Positions 38,790 to 47,416 of a stretch of 64,000 bases of DNA are shown here, one piece after another. The position numbers and the translations under genes are program-made. Source of the stretch: Rhodobacter sp. (GTDB taxonomy: Bacteria; Pseudomonadota; Alphaproteobacteria; Rhodobacterales; Rhodobacteraceae); contig JASJDP010000014.1 of the NCBI GenBank assembly GCA_030065095.1, positions 123,612-187,611 on the forward strand. Reading direction: 5' to 3'. Position 1 is the first letter of the stretch. Every line of letters begins with the position of its first letter. The notes beneath the pieces are model-generated. The model was not told where the DNA came from. It saw only the letters and a list, made by a program, of their open reading frames with translations, and did no database searches.

Positions 38790-39176
38790 TCAGACCGCCT
38801 GTGCGTCCCGCGCGACGCGCGCTTGCCACGGGATCAGCACCGGCACGATCAGTTCCAGCATCATGCCGCCGATCATGGTCGAGGGCGGCATGCCGTGGAT
38901 CGTGGCGGCCCAGACGCGCCCCAGCCCGCCGATGAAGATCAGGGCGACGATGATCCGGAACAGCATCGTCTGCTTTTCGACCTGCGGGATAACCCACCAG
39001 ATGATCGGCGCAAGGGCCAGATACCAGGCGGACTGGAACCGGAATTGGCTGTCGAGCGCGGCGTTGACGAGGTCGGGGTCGAGAAACCGGGCCGCCCCGC
39101 CCGTTGTATTCAGAATACCGAACCAAAGCGGGATCAGGCTCAATATCGCCAGAACGATTTGCAGTCCGCGTCGCAT
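38790..39176 (-). CDS. DUF4345-type small membrane protein
   Basis: This 128-residue protein has four hydrophobic segments, beginning MRRGLQIVLAILSLIPLWFG and including FRIIVALIFIGGLGRVWA. The layout and the N-terminal FLDPDLVNAALDSQFRFQSA segment fit DUF4345. Function is unknown. It converges with pyc and the stop codons are a few bases apart. The start is chosen at the family-like N-terminus rather than the longest frame. Confidence 0.75.
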   Translation of the reverse strand: MRRGLQIVLAILSLIPLWFGILNTTGGAARFLDPDLVNAALDSQFRFQSAWYLALAPIIWWVIPQVEKQTMLFRIIVALIFIGGLGRVWAATIHGMPPSTMIGGMMLELIVPVLIPWQARVARDAQAV

Positions 39177-39317
39177 GTCCCTCTCCGTCGATTTGTGCGC
39201 GCAACTTGGGATGCGCTCCGCTGCGGCGCAAATCGCATTGTCGTGAGGGCAGCTGTTGCCAAGACGGGGTGACAGCGGCAATCGTGGTTGCAGCACAGCC
39301 ACGGAGTTCCTTGCACC

Positions 39318-39707
39318 ATGACAGTCGTTGCCACACCGCTCTATGCCGGGCTTCTCGCCCTGCTATTCATTTATCTCACGATGCAGGTCGTGAGGGCCCG
39401 CACCGCGCACGGGGTCTCGGTCGGCGACGGCGGAGAGAAGTCCGTGGTCAAGGCCATGCGCGTGCATTCGAACTGTGCCGAATACGTGCCCATCGGAATT
39501 TTGCTGTTGGGGCTGGCGGAGTTGCAGGGGATGCCGGTGTGGCTGGTCCACATCGTCGGCGTCGTGTTCACCGCAGGACGGGTGTTGCACGCCTATGGGT
39601 TCGGCTCGACCCCGCAGGTCGTGCCGGCCCGGGTCTGGGGGATGTATCTTACGGTCGGCTCCATCCTGCTTTTGGCGCTGGCCAATATCGGCCACGCGAT
39701 TCTGTAG
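39318..39707 (+). CDS. MAPEG-family membrane protein
   Basis: This 129-residue protein with four membrane helices has the MAPEG layout, including the RVHSNCAEYVPIGILLLGLAE segment and GRVLHAYGFG. The subgroup resembles YecN-type proteins. Eukaryotic MAPEG enzymes handle glutathione and eicosanoids; bacterial roles are mostly unknown. It is ten bases upstream of the terC gene, so the two are probably co-transcribed. Confidence 0.82.
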   Translation: MTVVATPLYAGLLALLFIYLTMQVVRARTAHGVSVGDGGEKSVVKAMRVHSNCAEYVPIGILLLGLAELQGMPVWLVHIVGVVFTAGRVLHAYGFGSTPQVVPARVWGMYLTVGSILLLALANIGHAIL

Positions 39708-39716
39708 AGATCCGTC

Positions 39717-40439
39717 ATGGCAGAACTTCTGTCCGATCCCGCCGTCTGGGCGAGTTTCCTGACGCTGGTGGTTCTTGAGATCGTGCTTGGCGTCGACAAC
39801 GTCATCTTCATCTCGATCACCGCGTCCCGCCTGCCCCCCGAACAACGGCGGTCGGCGCGGCTGTTTGGCCTGACCGGCGCGCTGGTAATGCGTGTGGGGC
39901 TGCTGTTCTCGATCGCCTGGATCGCGTCGTTGACGACGCCGATATTCTCGGCCTTCGGACAGGACGTCAGTTGGCGCGATCTGATCCTGCTGGCCGGCGG
40001 GTTGTTCCTGATCTACAAGGCCGCAACCGAAATCTTCACCGAAGTCGAGGGCGAAGAGGAGGACCGCCAACTGGCGGCGGCGGGGTTCGCGACGGTGATT
40101 GTGCAGATCATCATCCTCGACCTCGTCTTCTCGCTCGACAGCGTGATCACCGCGGTCGGGATCGCCGAGCATCTGGAGGTGATGATCGCCGCGGTGGTGA
40201 TCGCCATTCTCGTGATGATGGTGGCGGCCGAACCGATTGCGAAATTCGTCGAAGAGCACCCGTCGACCAAAATGCTGGCCCTGGCGTTTCTGGTGATGGT
40301 GGGCATGGCCTTGGTGGCGGACGGGTTCCACGTACATGTGGAGCGTGGATTTATCTATGCGGCTATGGTGTTCGCCGGCGCAGTAGAAGCGCTGAACCTC
40401 GTGCGTGCGTCCCGGCGGCGGGCCCGGGTGCAAAGCTAG
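39717..40439 (+). CDS. TerC-family membrane protein
   Basis: This 240-residue integral membrane protein of the TerC/YgdQ family has the paired acidic motifs LEIVLGVDNVIFISI and LDLVFSLDSVITAVG and about seven helices. Homologs are linked to tellurite resistance or to manganese export during protein metalation. Which applies here is unknown. Confidence 0.87.
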   Translation: MAELLSDPAVWASFLTLVVLEIVLGVDNVIFISITASRLPPEQRRSARLFGLTGALVMRVGLLFSIAWIASLTTPIFSAFGQDVSWRDLILLAGGLFLIYKAATEIFTEVEGEEEDRQLAAAGFATVIVQIIILDLVFSLDSVITAVGIAEHLEVMIAAVVIAILVMMVAAEPIAKFVEEHPSTKMLALAFLVMVGMALVADGFHVHVERGFIYAAMVFAGAVEALNLVRASRRRARVQS

Positions 40440-40633
40440 GGCGCTTTCGGCGGATCTTTTCAAAGACGTCGCTGTCACACGGTGAAAAGCCGCACCGTTC
40501 GGCAACGCTTCGGTTGGATTAACCGCCGTTCCTCTTGCGGCCGTGCGGATATTTTCCGCCCCGCCGGTCCGCCCGGCATTTTCTGCTTGCAGGTTATGGG
40601 CGGGTTTTATATCTCACGGCTCACCCAACGGAC

Positions 40634-40708
40634 GCGGGCGTAGCTCAGGGGTAGAGCATTACCTTGCCAAGGTAAGGGTCGTGAGTTCGAATCTCATCGC
40701 CCGCTCCA
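40634..40708 (+). tRNA. tRNA-Gly (anticodon GCC), CCA encoded
   Basis: The acceptor stem GCGGGCG pairs with CGCCCGC. D arm AGCTCAGGGGTAGAGC, anticodon loop TTGCCAA within a five-base stem, and T arm GTTCGAATC are all present. The 3' CCA is encoded. The copy looks intact. Confidence 0.97.
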
Positions 40709-41527
40709 ATACAAATCAATGGGTTAGCTGTGGCCGCCCTTTGGGCGGTCTTTGTTTTCCTGTCGATGATTGGCATCGTCAGCCCCGGATGTCGGGCAGA
40801 TCAAGTTCCAGCACGCCCTTCGCCGCCCGGCCGTCGGGAAGGCGCAGGTTCCCTGCCCTGACGGTTCCGCGGCTCCGGACATTCAAAACCAACCCGCTCG
40901 CATCCAACGGCCACACCCCGCAGACAAAGCCGCGGTTCAGACTGGGGACATCGATGACATCTTTCACAGATACTTTCGCGCCGAGATTCGTGCTCCGTCG
41001 CAGTCCACAGACCCGGAATAACAATCGTTCTTGAGGCGGAACGATCCGCATGCAGCATGCACTGACGCCGGAACTGGCTCGACTGGGCATTGGCGGGGAT
41101 CGTCCTTTGGCTGCTCAACGGCGCGTTCTTGCAGCGTTTCAACGCGGCACAGGTCATGGTCTTCCGAGGTCGGGTACAACGCTGCTGCACAGTACGATCC
41201 TACCGCGCCGCGGTATCCTGGCCACCGGCGCCGAAATACGCTGCCCCAATCGCCGAGGGCCGGTCTTACAAAAATCGTCAAACCGTGCCGTCCGGTGGCG
41301 CTGGCCCGCATGCCGGCGGCTTGCCGTTGCGGTGCGGTAGGAGGCGGACAGGCGTGATAGGCGGAAATCCACTTGCCGCCGGGCCGGCTTTGATGACGTC
41401 CGAACTTTCCTCGAAGAACTGGTCCAGGTGCGGCTTTGGAAACCGAGAGGGCGACGGCGATTTTTGCGGTTCCGGCACATTGACGCATTAAATTGCGAAC
41501 GGCCGCCACACGGTCCCGCAAACTCCC
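40709..41527. other. Gene-poor region between tRNA-Gly and the biosynthetic cluster
   Basis: About 820 bases with no convincing gene. A minus-strand frame near 40790-41000 encodes a stretch ending VLELDLPDIRG with protein-like character and may be a gene remnant; no full gene with a start site is seen. Short frames in 41030-41490 run on both strands without codon bias and may be debris of a mobile element. This is a plausible boundary of acquired DNA next to a tRNA, but no repeat of the tRNA 3' end was found in the window. Confidence 0.4.
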
Positions 41528-41556
41528 TTGAAAGCAGAGTGAAGATTTTCTAATAC
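41528..41556 (+). promoter_or_regulatory. Sigma-70-like promoter of the biosynthetic cluster
   Basis: TTGAAA and TAATAC hexamers are separated by exactly 17 bases, about 150 bases before the first gene of the cluster (MFS at 41704). No other comparably good match lies in this gap. The long leader could hold further control elements. Confidence 0.6.
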
Positions 41557-41703
41557 AACCCCAAGTAGGGTCGAATCGGTCGGAGAACAGGTCCAGCGTT
41601 TGCCGCCAATATCAGTTTCTTACAGCATCCAGCGACGGGACCGAATAGGGTTGCGGCGAGGCCCCAGAAAAAAATGTGCGCGACACGCATACGGGATAGT
41701 GAA

Positions 41704-42915
41704 ATGACAGATCAAGTGGAAGTCGTTAACGGTTCGCAACTGAAGGTATCAAGGTCATTATTCTTCCTTGAACGGTTTCTCGTTTCCTTTTCGATGGGTG
41801 TTTTCGCACTGTTTCCGGCGTTCCTGGTGGATATCGGATATACCGAGGTCTTTTACGGATCCCTTTCCTCGTTTGGCGTCGTTTTCGCAATCGGGTCGAT
41901 ACTTCTTGTTCCGATCGCGTATATGCGGTTCGGGCTGAAAAACTCCGCCCCGTTCGGCGCCCTGATGTATGCCATCGGTTCGTTCATCGTCATCCTGAAC
42001 GTGTCCGCGGGGCAGCCCATCGAGGCGGTTTTCTATGCCGCGGTTGCGATGCAGAGCATCGGCTGGTCGGTGCATTTCACCACCGGGTCGGTCTGTATAG
42101 CCGCCGTGGCGTCCGAGGACACCCGTGCACACAATTTCATGCTTTACGCGGCCTTCAGCACCCTTGGCCTGAGTTGCGGACCCATCTTTGCAGATCTCGG
42201 CATCACATATGCCGGTCTCGACTCGGTTGGGGTGTTCTGGCTGGCCGTCTTCGCGTCGCTGCTGGCGTTTGGCGTATCCATTCGCGCCGCCGGAATGGTT
42301 CCTGACTGGTCTTCAGTGAGCATCCCCAATCTGCTCGATACGCTCGACCGACTTCCGCGCCTGGTTCGCAGCCCGGTTCCGGTGTTTCTGGTGCTGGTGT
42401 TCATGTGCGCCTGCATCTACACCACGTTGATCCACTTCCAGGCCACATTTGCCGACGCCAACAGCCTTTCGCACGAGACATTCTTCCTGTTTTGGGCCCT
42501 GGGCGTTGTCGGATCGCGGTTCGCCTTCGGTGCTGCGATCGCCGGCATGCCGGGCTCGGTGACCCTAAGCCCGCTCTTCGTCGGTCTTGCGGTTACATTG
42601 GTGGTATTGTCGGCATCGGCCGGCAACCCGCTTCTTTATGCCATCGCGGCGTTGTCGCTTGGCGTCACGTATGGCCTGTCCTACCCGATTGTCCAGGCCC
42701 AGGCGGTGAAATTCGCCCCGCCCGAACTGCGTACCATGACCCAGGTGTTGTTCAGCCTGTTCTACTTTTTCGGGCTTTACGCCTTCCCGCTGGTCGCCGG
42801 GCTTGTGATCGTTACGATCACCTATCCCGGGCTGTGGATCACGCTGGGTGGGATCGCCCTTGCGCAGGCGGCGATCGCGTTCGTGACCTTCCGCAAAGCG
42901 TCAGGCGCGGCATGA
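41704..42915 (+). CDS. MFS transporter (first gene of the cluster)
   Basis: This 403-residue protein has about twelve hydrophobic segments, starting after a short polar N-terminus (MTDQVEVVNGSQLKVSRSL, then FFLERFLVSFSMGVFALFPA). It is presumably an exporter of the cluster product or an importer of a precursor; direction cannot be read from sequence. The ATG is chosen over an upstream one because the family-like region starts there. Its stop overlaps the ATG of the dehydrogenase-like gene (ATGA), so they are coupled. Confidence 0.85.
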   Translation: MTDQVEVVNGSQLKVSRSLFFLERFLVSFSMGVFALFPAFLVDIGYTEVFYGSLSSFGVVFAIGSILLVPIAYMRFGLKNSAPFGALMYAIGSFIVILNVSAGQPIEAVFYAAVAMQSIGWSVHFTTGSVCIAAVASEDTRAHNFMLYAAFSTLGLSCGPIFADLGITYAGLDSVGVFWLAVFASLLAFGVSIRAAGMVPDWSSVSIPNLLDTLDRLPRLVRSPVPVFLVLVFMCACIYTTLIHFQATFADANSLSHETFFLFWALGVVGSRFAFGAAIAGMPGSVTLSPLFVGLAVTLVVLSASAGNPLLYAIAALSLGVTYGLSYPIVQAQAVKFAPPELRTMTQVLFSLFYFFGLYAFPLVAGLVIVTITYPGLWITLGGIALAQAAIAFVTFRKASGAA

Positions 42916-44081
42916 GCTGGGTTATCGTAGGGGCCGGGCCGATGGGCATCGCTCTGGCGATCGAAGGTGCCGAGCGCGGCCTGGGGGTTCCGCTGTTTGT
43001 CGAGCGGTCCGACCATGCCGCCGCAAAGGCGAAGGCCGGGCTGGCCCAGGCCGGTCTTGAGCCCGAGTTCGCGGGCGACCTGGATCACGTCGATCTTTTG
43101 GCGCTGGATGCCGACGTCATCTATTTCGCCGCCCCCTGGATTGCCGTCCGAAATACGCTGATGGGCCTTCTGGATCGGCTGCATGAACTGCGGCTGGCGC
43201 CGGTGATCATCGGCCTGGGAAGCGCACGGCTTGACGCGTCCGACAAGGCACGTTTGGCGAACTCGCACTGCAAGGTGCTAATCGGTTCGGGGCTGGAGCC
43301 CGGGCTTGTCGAGTCCCTGATCACCAAGGTGGCGGCCGAGCACCCCGGGTGCGTCAGCATCACCACCTTTTGCGGGGGCATCCCGACCGACCCGCAACCG
43401 CCGTTGTTCTTTCACCGCCAATTCGGCTCGCGCCCGCATTTCCAACGCAGAGAGACCTTTCGGCGCGACAACGGTGCCGTGCGGGTGGGAGAACGATTTC
43501 ACGAGACCGAACTGATCCACGTCCCTGGGGTCGGGCTGCTCGAAGCTTTCGACGATGCGATGTTGCCCGATACCGCTGCCGATCTGCGAATCGACGTTCC
43601 GAGCATCGCGCAAAAGACCCTGCGCTGGCCGACCTACGCCGAATCGATGCGTCTTCTGCATGGACTTGGCCTGCTGGGCGACCGTGAAATCCGTGTCGAC
43701 GGGCAGACCATCAATATCGGTCGCGCGGTCGAGGCGGCCATCTGCCCTGAAGTTCCCGCATCGACCCCGGTGCAAGTGCTGGTGGGCCTGCGTGCGGTTG
43801 GTGCAGATGCCGGCGAAGGCACCATCTTTCTGTCCTGTACCGGCGATGCACAAAAGGCGGTGTCGCCCATGGGCTATATGACGGCGTTGCCGGCGATATC
43901 GGCCTACGAGTGCCTGAAATCCACCCCCCGCGAAGGCTTGTATCTGCCAAGCGACCCAGCGCTGCTGGCCGTGGCAGCCATTAGCCTTGAACGTTTCGCA
44001 AGCTCTGGTTCGGTCCAGGTCTCGCAAAACGGTGCAACACTTAACCTGATTGCAGGTGAAGAAGATGGAGTTTCGTTGTGA
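42912..44081 (+). CDS. Saccharopine-dehydrogenase-like oxidoreductase
   Basis: This 389-residue protein has an N-terminal Rossmann fold (VIVGAGPMGIALAIEGAE) and a C-terminal half matching the saccharopine dehydrogenase pattern: GSGLEPGLVESLITKVA, FCGGIPTDPQPPLFF and TLRWPTYAESMRLL. Known enzymes make or cleave the secondary amine saccharopine (lysine plus 2-oxoglutarate) with NAD(P). Next to a lysine N-hydroxylase and a hydrazine-forming fusion, the inferred substrate is a saccharopine-like hydrazine derived from lysine. Cleavage would release a free hydrazine and aminoadipate semialdehyde. It is overlapped at both ends by neighbours (ATGA and GTGA). Confidence 0.78.
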   Translation: MSWVIVGAGPMGIALAIEGAERGLGVPLFVERSDHAAAKAKAGLAQAGLEPEFAGDLDHVDLLALDADVIYFAAPWIAVRNTLMGLLDRLHELRLAPVIIGLGSARLDASDKARLANSHCKVLIGSGLEPGLVESLITKVAAEHPGCVSITTFCGGIPTDPQPPLFFHRQFGSRPHFQRRETFRRDNGAVRVGERFHETELIHVPGVGLLEAFDDAMLPDTAADLRIDVPSIAQKTLRWPTYAESMRLLHGLGLLGDREIRVDGQTINIGRAVEAAICPEVPASTPVQVLVGLRAVGADAGEGTIFLSCTGDAQKAVSPMGYMTALPAISAYECLKSTPREGLYLPSDPALLAVAAISLERFASSGSVQVSQNGATLNLIAGEEDGVSL

Positions 44082-45382
44082 ATGCCATGAACCAACTCTC
44101 ACGCCTATCCACGGCGCTGGTCGGCGCCGGTCCGGCAAACCTGGCGGTTTTGGCCTGCATGCAGGATCTTTGTCCCGACCTGGTGGCGCGAACACAGCTG
44201 ATCGAACGCCGGTCCAATTCCGACTGGCACCCGGATTTTCGGTTTGACAGTTCGACGTTGCAGGTATCGCTGCTTAAGGATCTCGCGTTCACCCGCGATC
44301 CGACGAGCAAATTCACCTTTTGGTCGTTCATGCACCAGCAGAACCTGCTGAACCAGTTCATCCATCTCAATACCTATTACCCGTCCCGCAGCTTGTTCTC
44401 GCGCTATCTGAACTGGGTTCAGGACCATTTCGATCAGATCACAAGGTTCGACACCGAGGTTACCGAGATTCAGCCCGCAAAGGATGGATACCGCATTCGT
44501 CTTGCAGAAGGCGAAGACCGCCGCGAATCTGAAATTCTGACCCGGAACGTGGTGATCGCGCTTGGGCATGAACCCCACATGCCCAGCCACCTGAAATGCG
44601 GCGACGACACGTTTCATGCGATCAAGTTTCAAAGCGAGTTCGAGCGTCACCGCCATCGCAAGGACCTGCGGGTTGCGGTCGTTGGCGCCGGGCAGACCGC
44701 CGGCGAATTGATCCAGAACCTCATGCGGATGGAGAATGTCAGCGATATCCTCAGCCTAAGCCGCGGCTTCCTGTTCCGGCAAACCGACGACAACCCGTTC
44801 GTGAACGACCTCTACACGTTCAACGGTATGCGCAAAATGCGTGACGACGCCCCCATCCGGCGCCGCGCCCTGATGGCCGAGCTCAGCAACAGCAATTACG
44901 CCGCCGTTACCTCGGACATCCTGCAGGACATTTACCGATTGAACTTCGAGGACAGCCTGAACGATCGACAGCGGCTGCGGCTGCAATCCCATTCCGAGGT
45001 TCTCGAGGTCAGCAAAGTGTCCGAAGGGCTGCGCCTAGTCATCCGTGACGGATTGGGCAATCGACAAGTCGAAACCGTCGATCTGCTGGTTGCGTGTACG
45101 GGATTCAGAAACTCCCGCCATCTTGACCTCTTGGCCCCCCTGGACCTGCGGCTGAACGACGACGGCCAGATTGCGGTGAACCAGAATTACCGGGTCGAGG
45201 GAACCGGGCCGCAATCCGGCATCTTTCTGGTCAACCATGCGACCGATACCGCGCTGGCCGAGCACACGCTTGGCGGGCTGGCAGGACGCGCCGAATTGAT
45301 CTGCAAAGACCTGTTCGACATCGACGCCTCTTGGAAACCCCAAAGCACGACCCAAGGGCAGCTGGCCACAGCCGCGGTCTGA
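44078..45382 (+). CDS. L-lysine/L-ornithine N-hydroxylase (flavin monooxygenase)
   Basis: This class B flavoprotein of the SidA/IucD/PvdA family uses FAD, NADPH and O2 to N-hydroxylate the side-chain amine of lysine or ornithine. The 434-residue product has the FAD motif VGAGPANLAVLA, the substrate-loop signature LQVSLLKDLAFTRDPTSKFT, the NADPH motif VVGAGQTAGE and the late ACTGF. A GTG start overlaps the previous stop; an ATG three codons later is also possible. No siderophore synthetase is present, and the next gene is a cupin::MetRS fusion. The product N6-hydroxylysine is therefore expected to feed N-N bond formation. Confidence 0.88.
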   Translation: MNAMNQLSRLSTALVGAGPANLAVLACMQDLCPDLVARTQLIERRSNSDWHPDFRFDSSTLQVSLLKDLAFTRDPTSKFTFWSFMHQQNLLNQFIHLNTYYPSRSLFSRYLNWVQDHFDQITRFDTEVTEIQPAKDGYRIRLAEGEDRRESEILTRNVVIALGHEPHMPSHLKCGDDTFHAIKFQSEFERHRHRKDLRVAVVGAGQTAGELIQNLMRMENVSDILSLSRGFLFRQTDDNPFVNDLYTFNGMRKMRDDAPIRRRALMAELSNSNYAAVTSDILQDIYRLNFEDSLNDRQRLRLQSHSEVLEVSKVSEGLRLVIRDGLGNRQVETVDLLVACTGFRNSRHLDLLAPLDLRLNDDGQIAVNQNYRVEGTGPQSGIFLVNHATDTALAEHTLGGLAGRAELICKDLFDIDASWKPQSTTQGQLATAAV

Positions 45383-45411
45383 CGCCGCGCGGCAATATCG
45401 AGGTTATCGCT

Positions 45412-47406
45412 ATGGAAATTCCCAATATAATCGATCTGCGAAATGCGCACCGGGGCATCAAAACCGAGACCGATGAGGGCATCGCGCGCTACAATCCCAT
45501 CCCGGAAGGTGCAGATGTCGATATCCGGCTTCTAAATCTCGGCCCGGGCACATCGACCCATCGTCATAACCACACCGAAGTCGAATTCTGGACCGTCCTT
45601 TCGGGCGGCGTGAAGATCTTCTTCGACAACCACGACTTTCTCTTGCTTGCCGGTGAAAGCATTCGCGTGAACCCCACCCATTATCACCGGATCGAAGCGC
45701 TGGAGAGCGGAGCGGTGATGCAGACCGTCTGGTGGCATGAAGGCAGCGTTTTCGACGAGCAGCTGGAAAAACGCATGACGCCAAGGGCCGAAGCCCGCGA
45801 TCTGATGCTCGTTCCATCGATGCTCACACCCAACGGATCGATGCATCTGGGCCATGCGTCCGGCCCGTTCGTCTATGCCGACGTGATTGCGCGCATTGCC
45901 CGCCTGGGCGGCCGCCAGACTTTCGTGGTGCAGGGAACGCACGGCCATCTGGAACATATTGCCATTGCGGCAGAGCGTGACGGCGTCGATTACTTCACCG
46001 AGGCTGAACGGAACTCCGCCTCGTTCCTGGAGGCGCTGACGGCATTGGGAAGCGAGCCGGAGCTGTTTATTCCCACGCGCCCCGACGACCGCTCGGTCGA
46101 GATCGTCCACGAGGTCTTTGAGCGCCTGCGCGAAATGGGCATCATCGTCGAGGAAACCCATGAGGTTCCCTATGACACGGAAAGCGGCCGATATGTGGTC
46201 GACGCGCATGTGCATGGCGATTGCCCGGTATGCGGGGGCAGTTCTTCGGGGACGGAATGCGAGGATTGCGGTGCCCTGGTCCTGGATGCCGAGCTTGGAA
46301 ATCCGGTGGATGTGAACGATCGGCCGCTGTCGAAAAAAAAGCTGACCCGCCTGTTTCTCGACCTTGCGCCATTGGAGCCGGTCATCGAACGCTACCGGTG
46401 CGACGGCCTGTTGCCCCGTCACGCCAAACTCTACATCGATGGGTGGCTATCGCGCGGGTTGCCGAAGCTTTGCATCTCCAATCCCGACATCAACGGCCTT
46501 CCCGTTCCGATGGCCGGGTTCGAGGACCAGCGGTTCAATGTGATCATGGAATATGTTCCGCGGCACCTGATCGCTCTTGAAGACTGGGCGCACGACCGCG
46601 GCAAGACATGGAAGTGGTATGATGTGCCCAAAAACGACTTGCCGGAACTGAACATTCTGTTCGGCGCCGACAACTCGTTCGGCCGGTTGCTGATCATTCC
46701 CTCGGTTCTTCGCGCGTTGGGGCTGGAGCGTTTCGCGCCGACCAGGTTCTACGTCAACAAGATGCTCTTGCTCGACGGCGAAATGTTTTCCACCTCGCGC
46801 CGACATGCGATCTGGGTCAACGACTATCTGACACAGGACAACCGCGAGGCGCTGCGGTTCTATTTCTGCAAGCACCGGCCCGAGACGACCGACAAGACCT
46901 TCTCCCAGCGCACGTTCGAAGCTTGGATGGCCAACGACTGGAACGGCATGCTGCAGCGGTCCATCGATGGCGCCATTCATGTGATCGAGCATTCCAAGCC
47001 CGGCCAGGATATTGCAGGCCCCGGTCAGTGGACCGCAGATGAAACCGGGTTTCTAAAGGATGTCGGGTCGTATCGCGACCTTGTCGCGCGGCAGTTTCGC
47101 CAACCCTATCCAAGCACGCCGGAACTGTGCCGCGCGATCGAGGGTATGGCAGCGAAGATGGGCGACTTCGCCCAAGCCGTGACGGATCAGGAACTCTGGA
47201 CGCTGAAAGAGGATGCGGTGTTTCGCAGTTGCGTGAGGACGCTGGTTTTTGCCCTGGTCGTTCACGCGACCGCCCTGACGCCGATCGCGCCTGAACTTGC
47301 GGGCCGCATCTTCGACAGGCTGGGCATCGCGCCGGGCGACCGGATGCTCGATCTGCTCGACAGGGATTGGATGGTCGAACCGGTTCGACTGGCTGCGAAA
47401 AACTAA
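45412..47406 (+). CDS. Cupin::methionyl-tRNA-synthetase-like fusion (putative hydrazine synthetase)
   Basis: Residues 30-110 of this 664-residue protein are a cupin with the metal-ligand run HRHNHTEVEFW (50-60) and a later His near 90. Residues 130-650 are class I aminoacyl-tRNA-synthetase-like of the MetRS type: HLGH (145-148) for HIGH, a Cys4 zinc knuckle (C271, C274, C283, C286) and GEMFSTSR (456-463) in place of KMSKS. In the s56-p1 pathway, Spb40 has this fusion: the synthetase half activates an amino acid onto N6-hydroxylysine and the cupin half rearranges it to a hydrazine. The adjacent N-hydroxylase supports the same reaction here. The second amino acid (glycine in Spb40) is unknown. 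The ATG after the previous stop is used. Confidence 0.85.
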   Translation: MEIPNIIDLRNAHRGIKTETDEGIARYNPIPEGADVDIRLLNLGPGTSTHRHNHTEVEFWTVLSGGVKIFFDNHDFLLLAGESIRVNPTHYHRIEALESGAVMQTVWWHEGSVFDEQLEKRMTPRAEARDLMLVPSMLTPNGSMHLGHASGPFVYADVIARIARLGGRQTFVVQGTHGHLEHIAIAAERDGVDYFTEAERNSASFLEALTALGSEPELFIPTRPDDRSVEIVHEVFERLREMGIIVEETHEVPYDTESGRYVVDAHVHGDCPVCGGSSSGTECEDCGALVLDAELGNPVDVNDRPLSKKKLTRLFLDLAPLEPVIERYRCDGLLPRHAKLYIDGWLSRGLPKLCISNPDINGLPVPMAGFEDQRFNVIMEYVPRHLIALEDWAHDRGKTWKWYDVPKNDLPELNILFGADNSFGRLLIIPSVLRALGLERFAPTRFYVNKMLLLDGEMFSTSRRHAIWVNDYLTQDNREALRFYFCKHRPETTDKTFSQRTFEAWMANDWNGMLQRSIDGAIHVIEHSKPGQDIAGPGQWTADETGFLKDVGSYRDLVARQFRQPYPSTPELCRAIEGMAAKMGDFAQAVTDQELWTLKEDAVFRSCVRTLVFALVVHATALTPIAPELAGRIFDRLGIAPGDRMLDLLDRDWMVEPVRLAAKN

Positions 47407-47416
47407 GGACGATCAC

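Noticed and set aside
40790..41090. Minus-strand gene after tRNA-Gly
   Set aside because: Part of the frame looks protein-like, but the start region is not and no ribosome site or family was found; kept only as a possible remnant.
42912..44081. Opine or staphylopine-type metallophore dehydrogenase
   Set aside because: The C-terminal motifs (GLEPGL, FCGGIP, TLRWPTYAESM) fit saccharopine dehydrogenase; no nicotianamine-synthase-like gene is nearby.
44078..45382. Siderophore biosynthesis by the N-hydroxylase
   Set aside because: No acyltransferase-synthetase pair of the IucA/IucC type, no NRPS and no TonB-dependent receptor are in the window; the neighbour is a cupin::MetRS fusion instead.
45412..47406. 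Housekeeping methionyl-tRNA synthetase (metG)
   Set aside because: It has an N-terminal cupin domain, a changed KMSKS motif and lies in an operon with an N-hydroxylase and radical SAM gene; a tRNA-charging role is unlikely.
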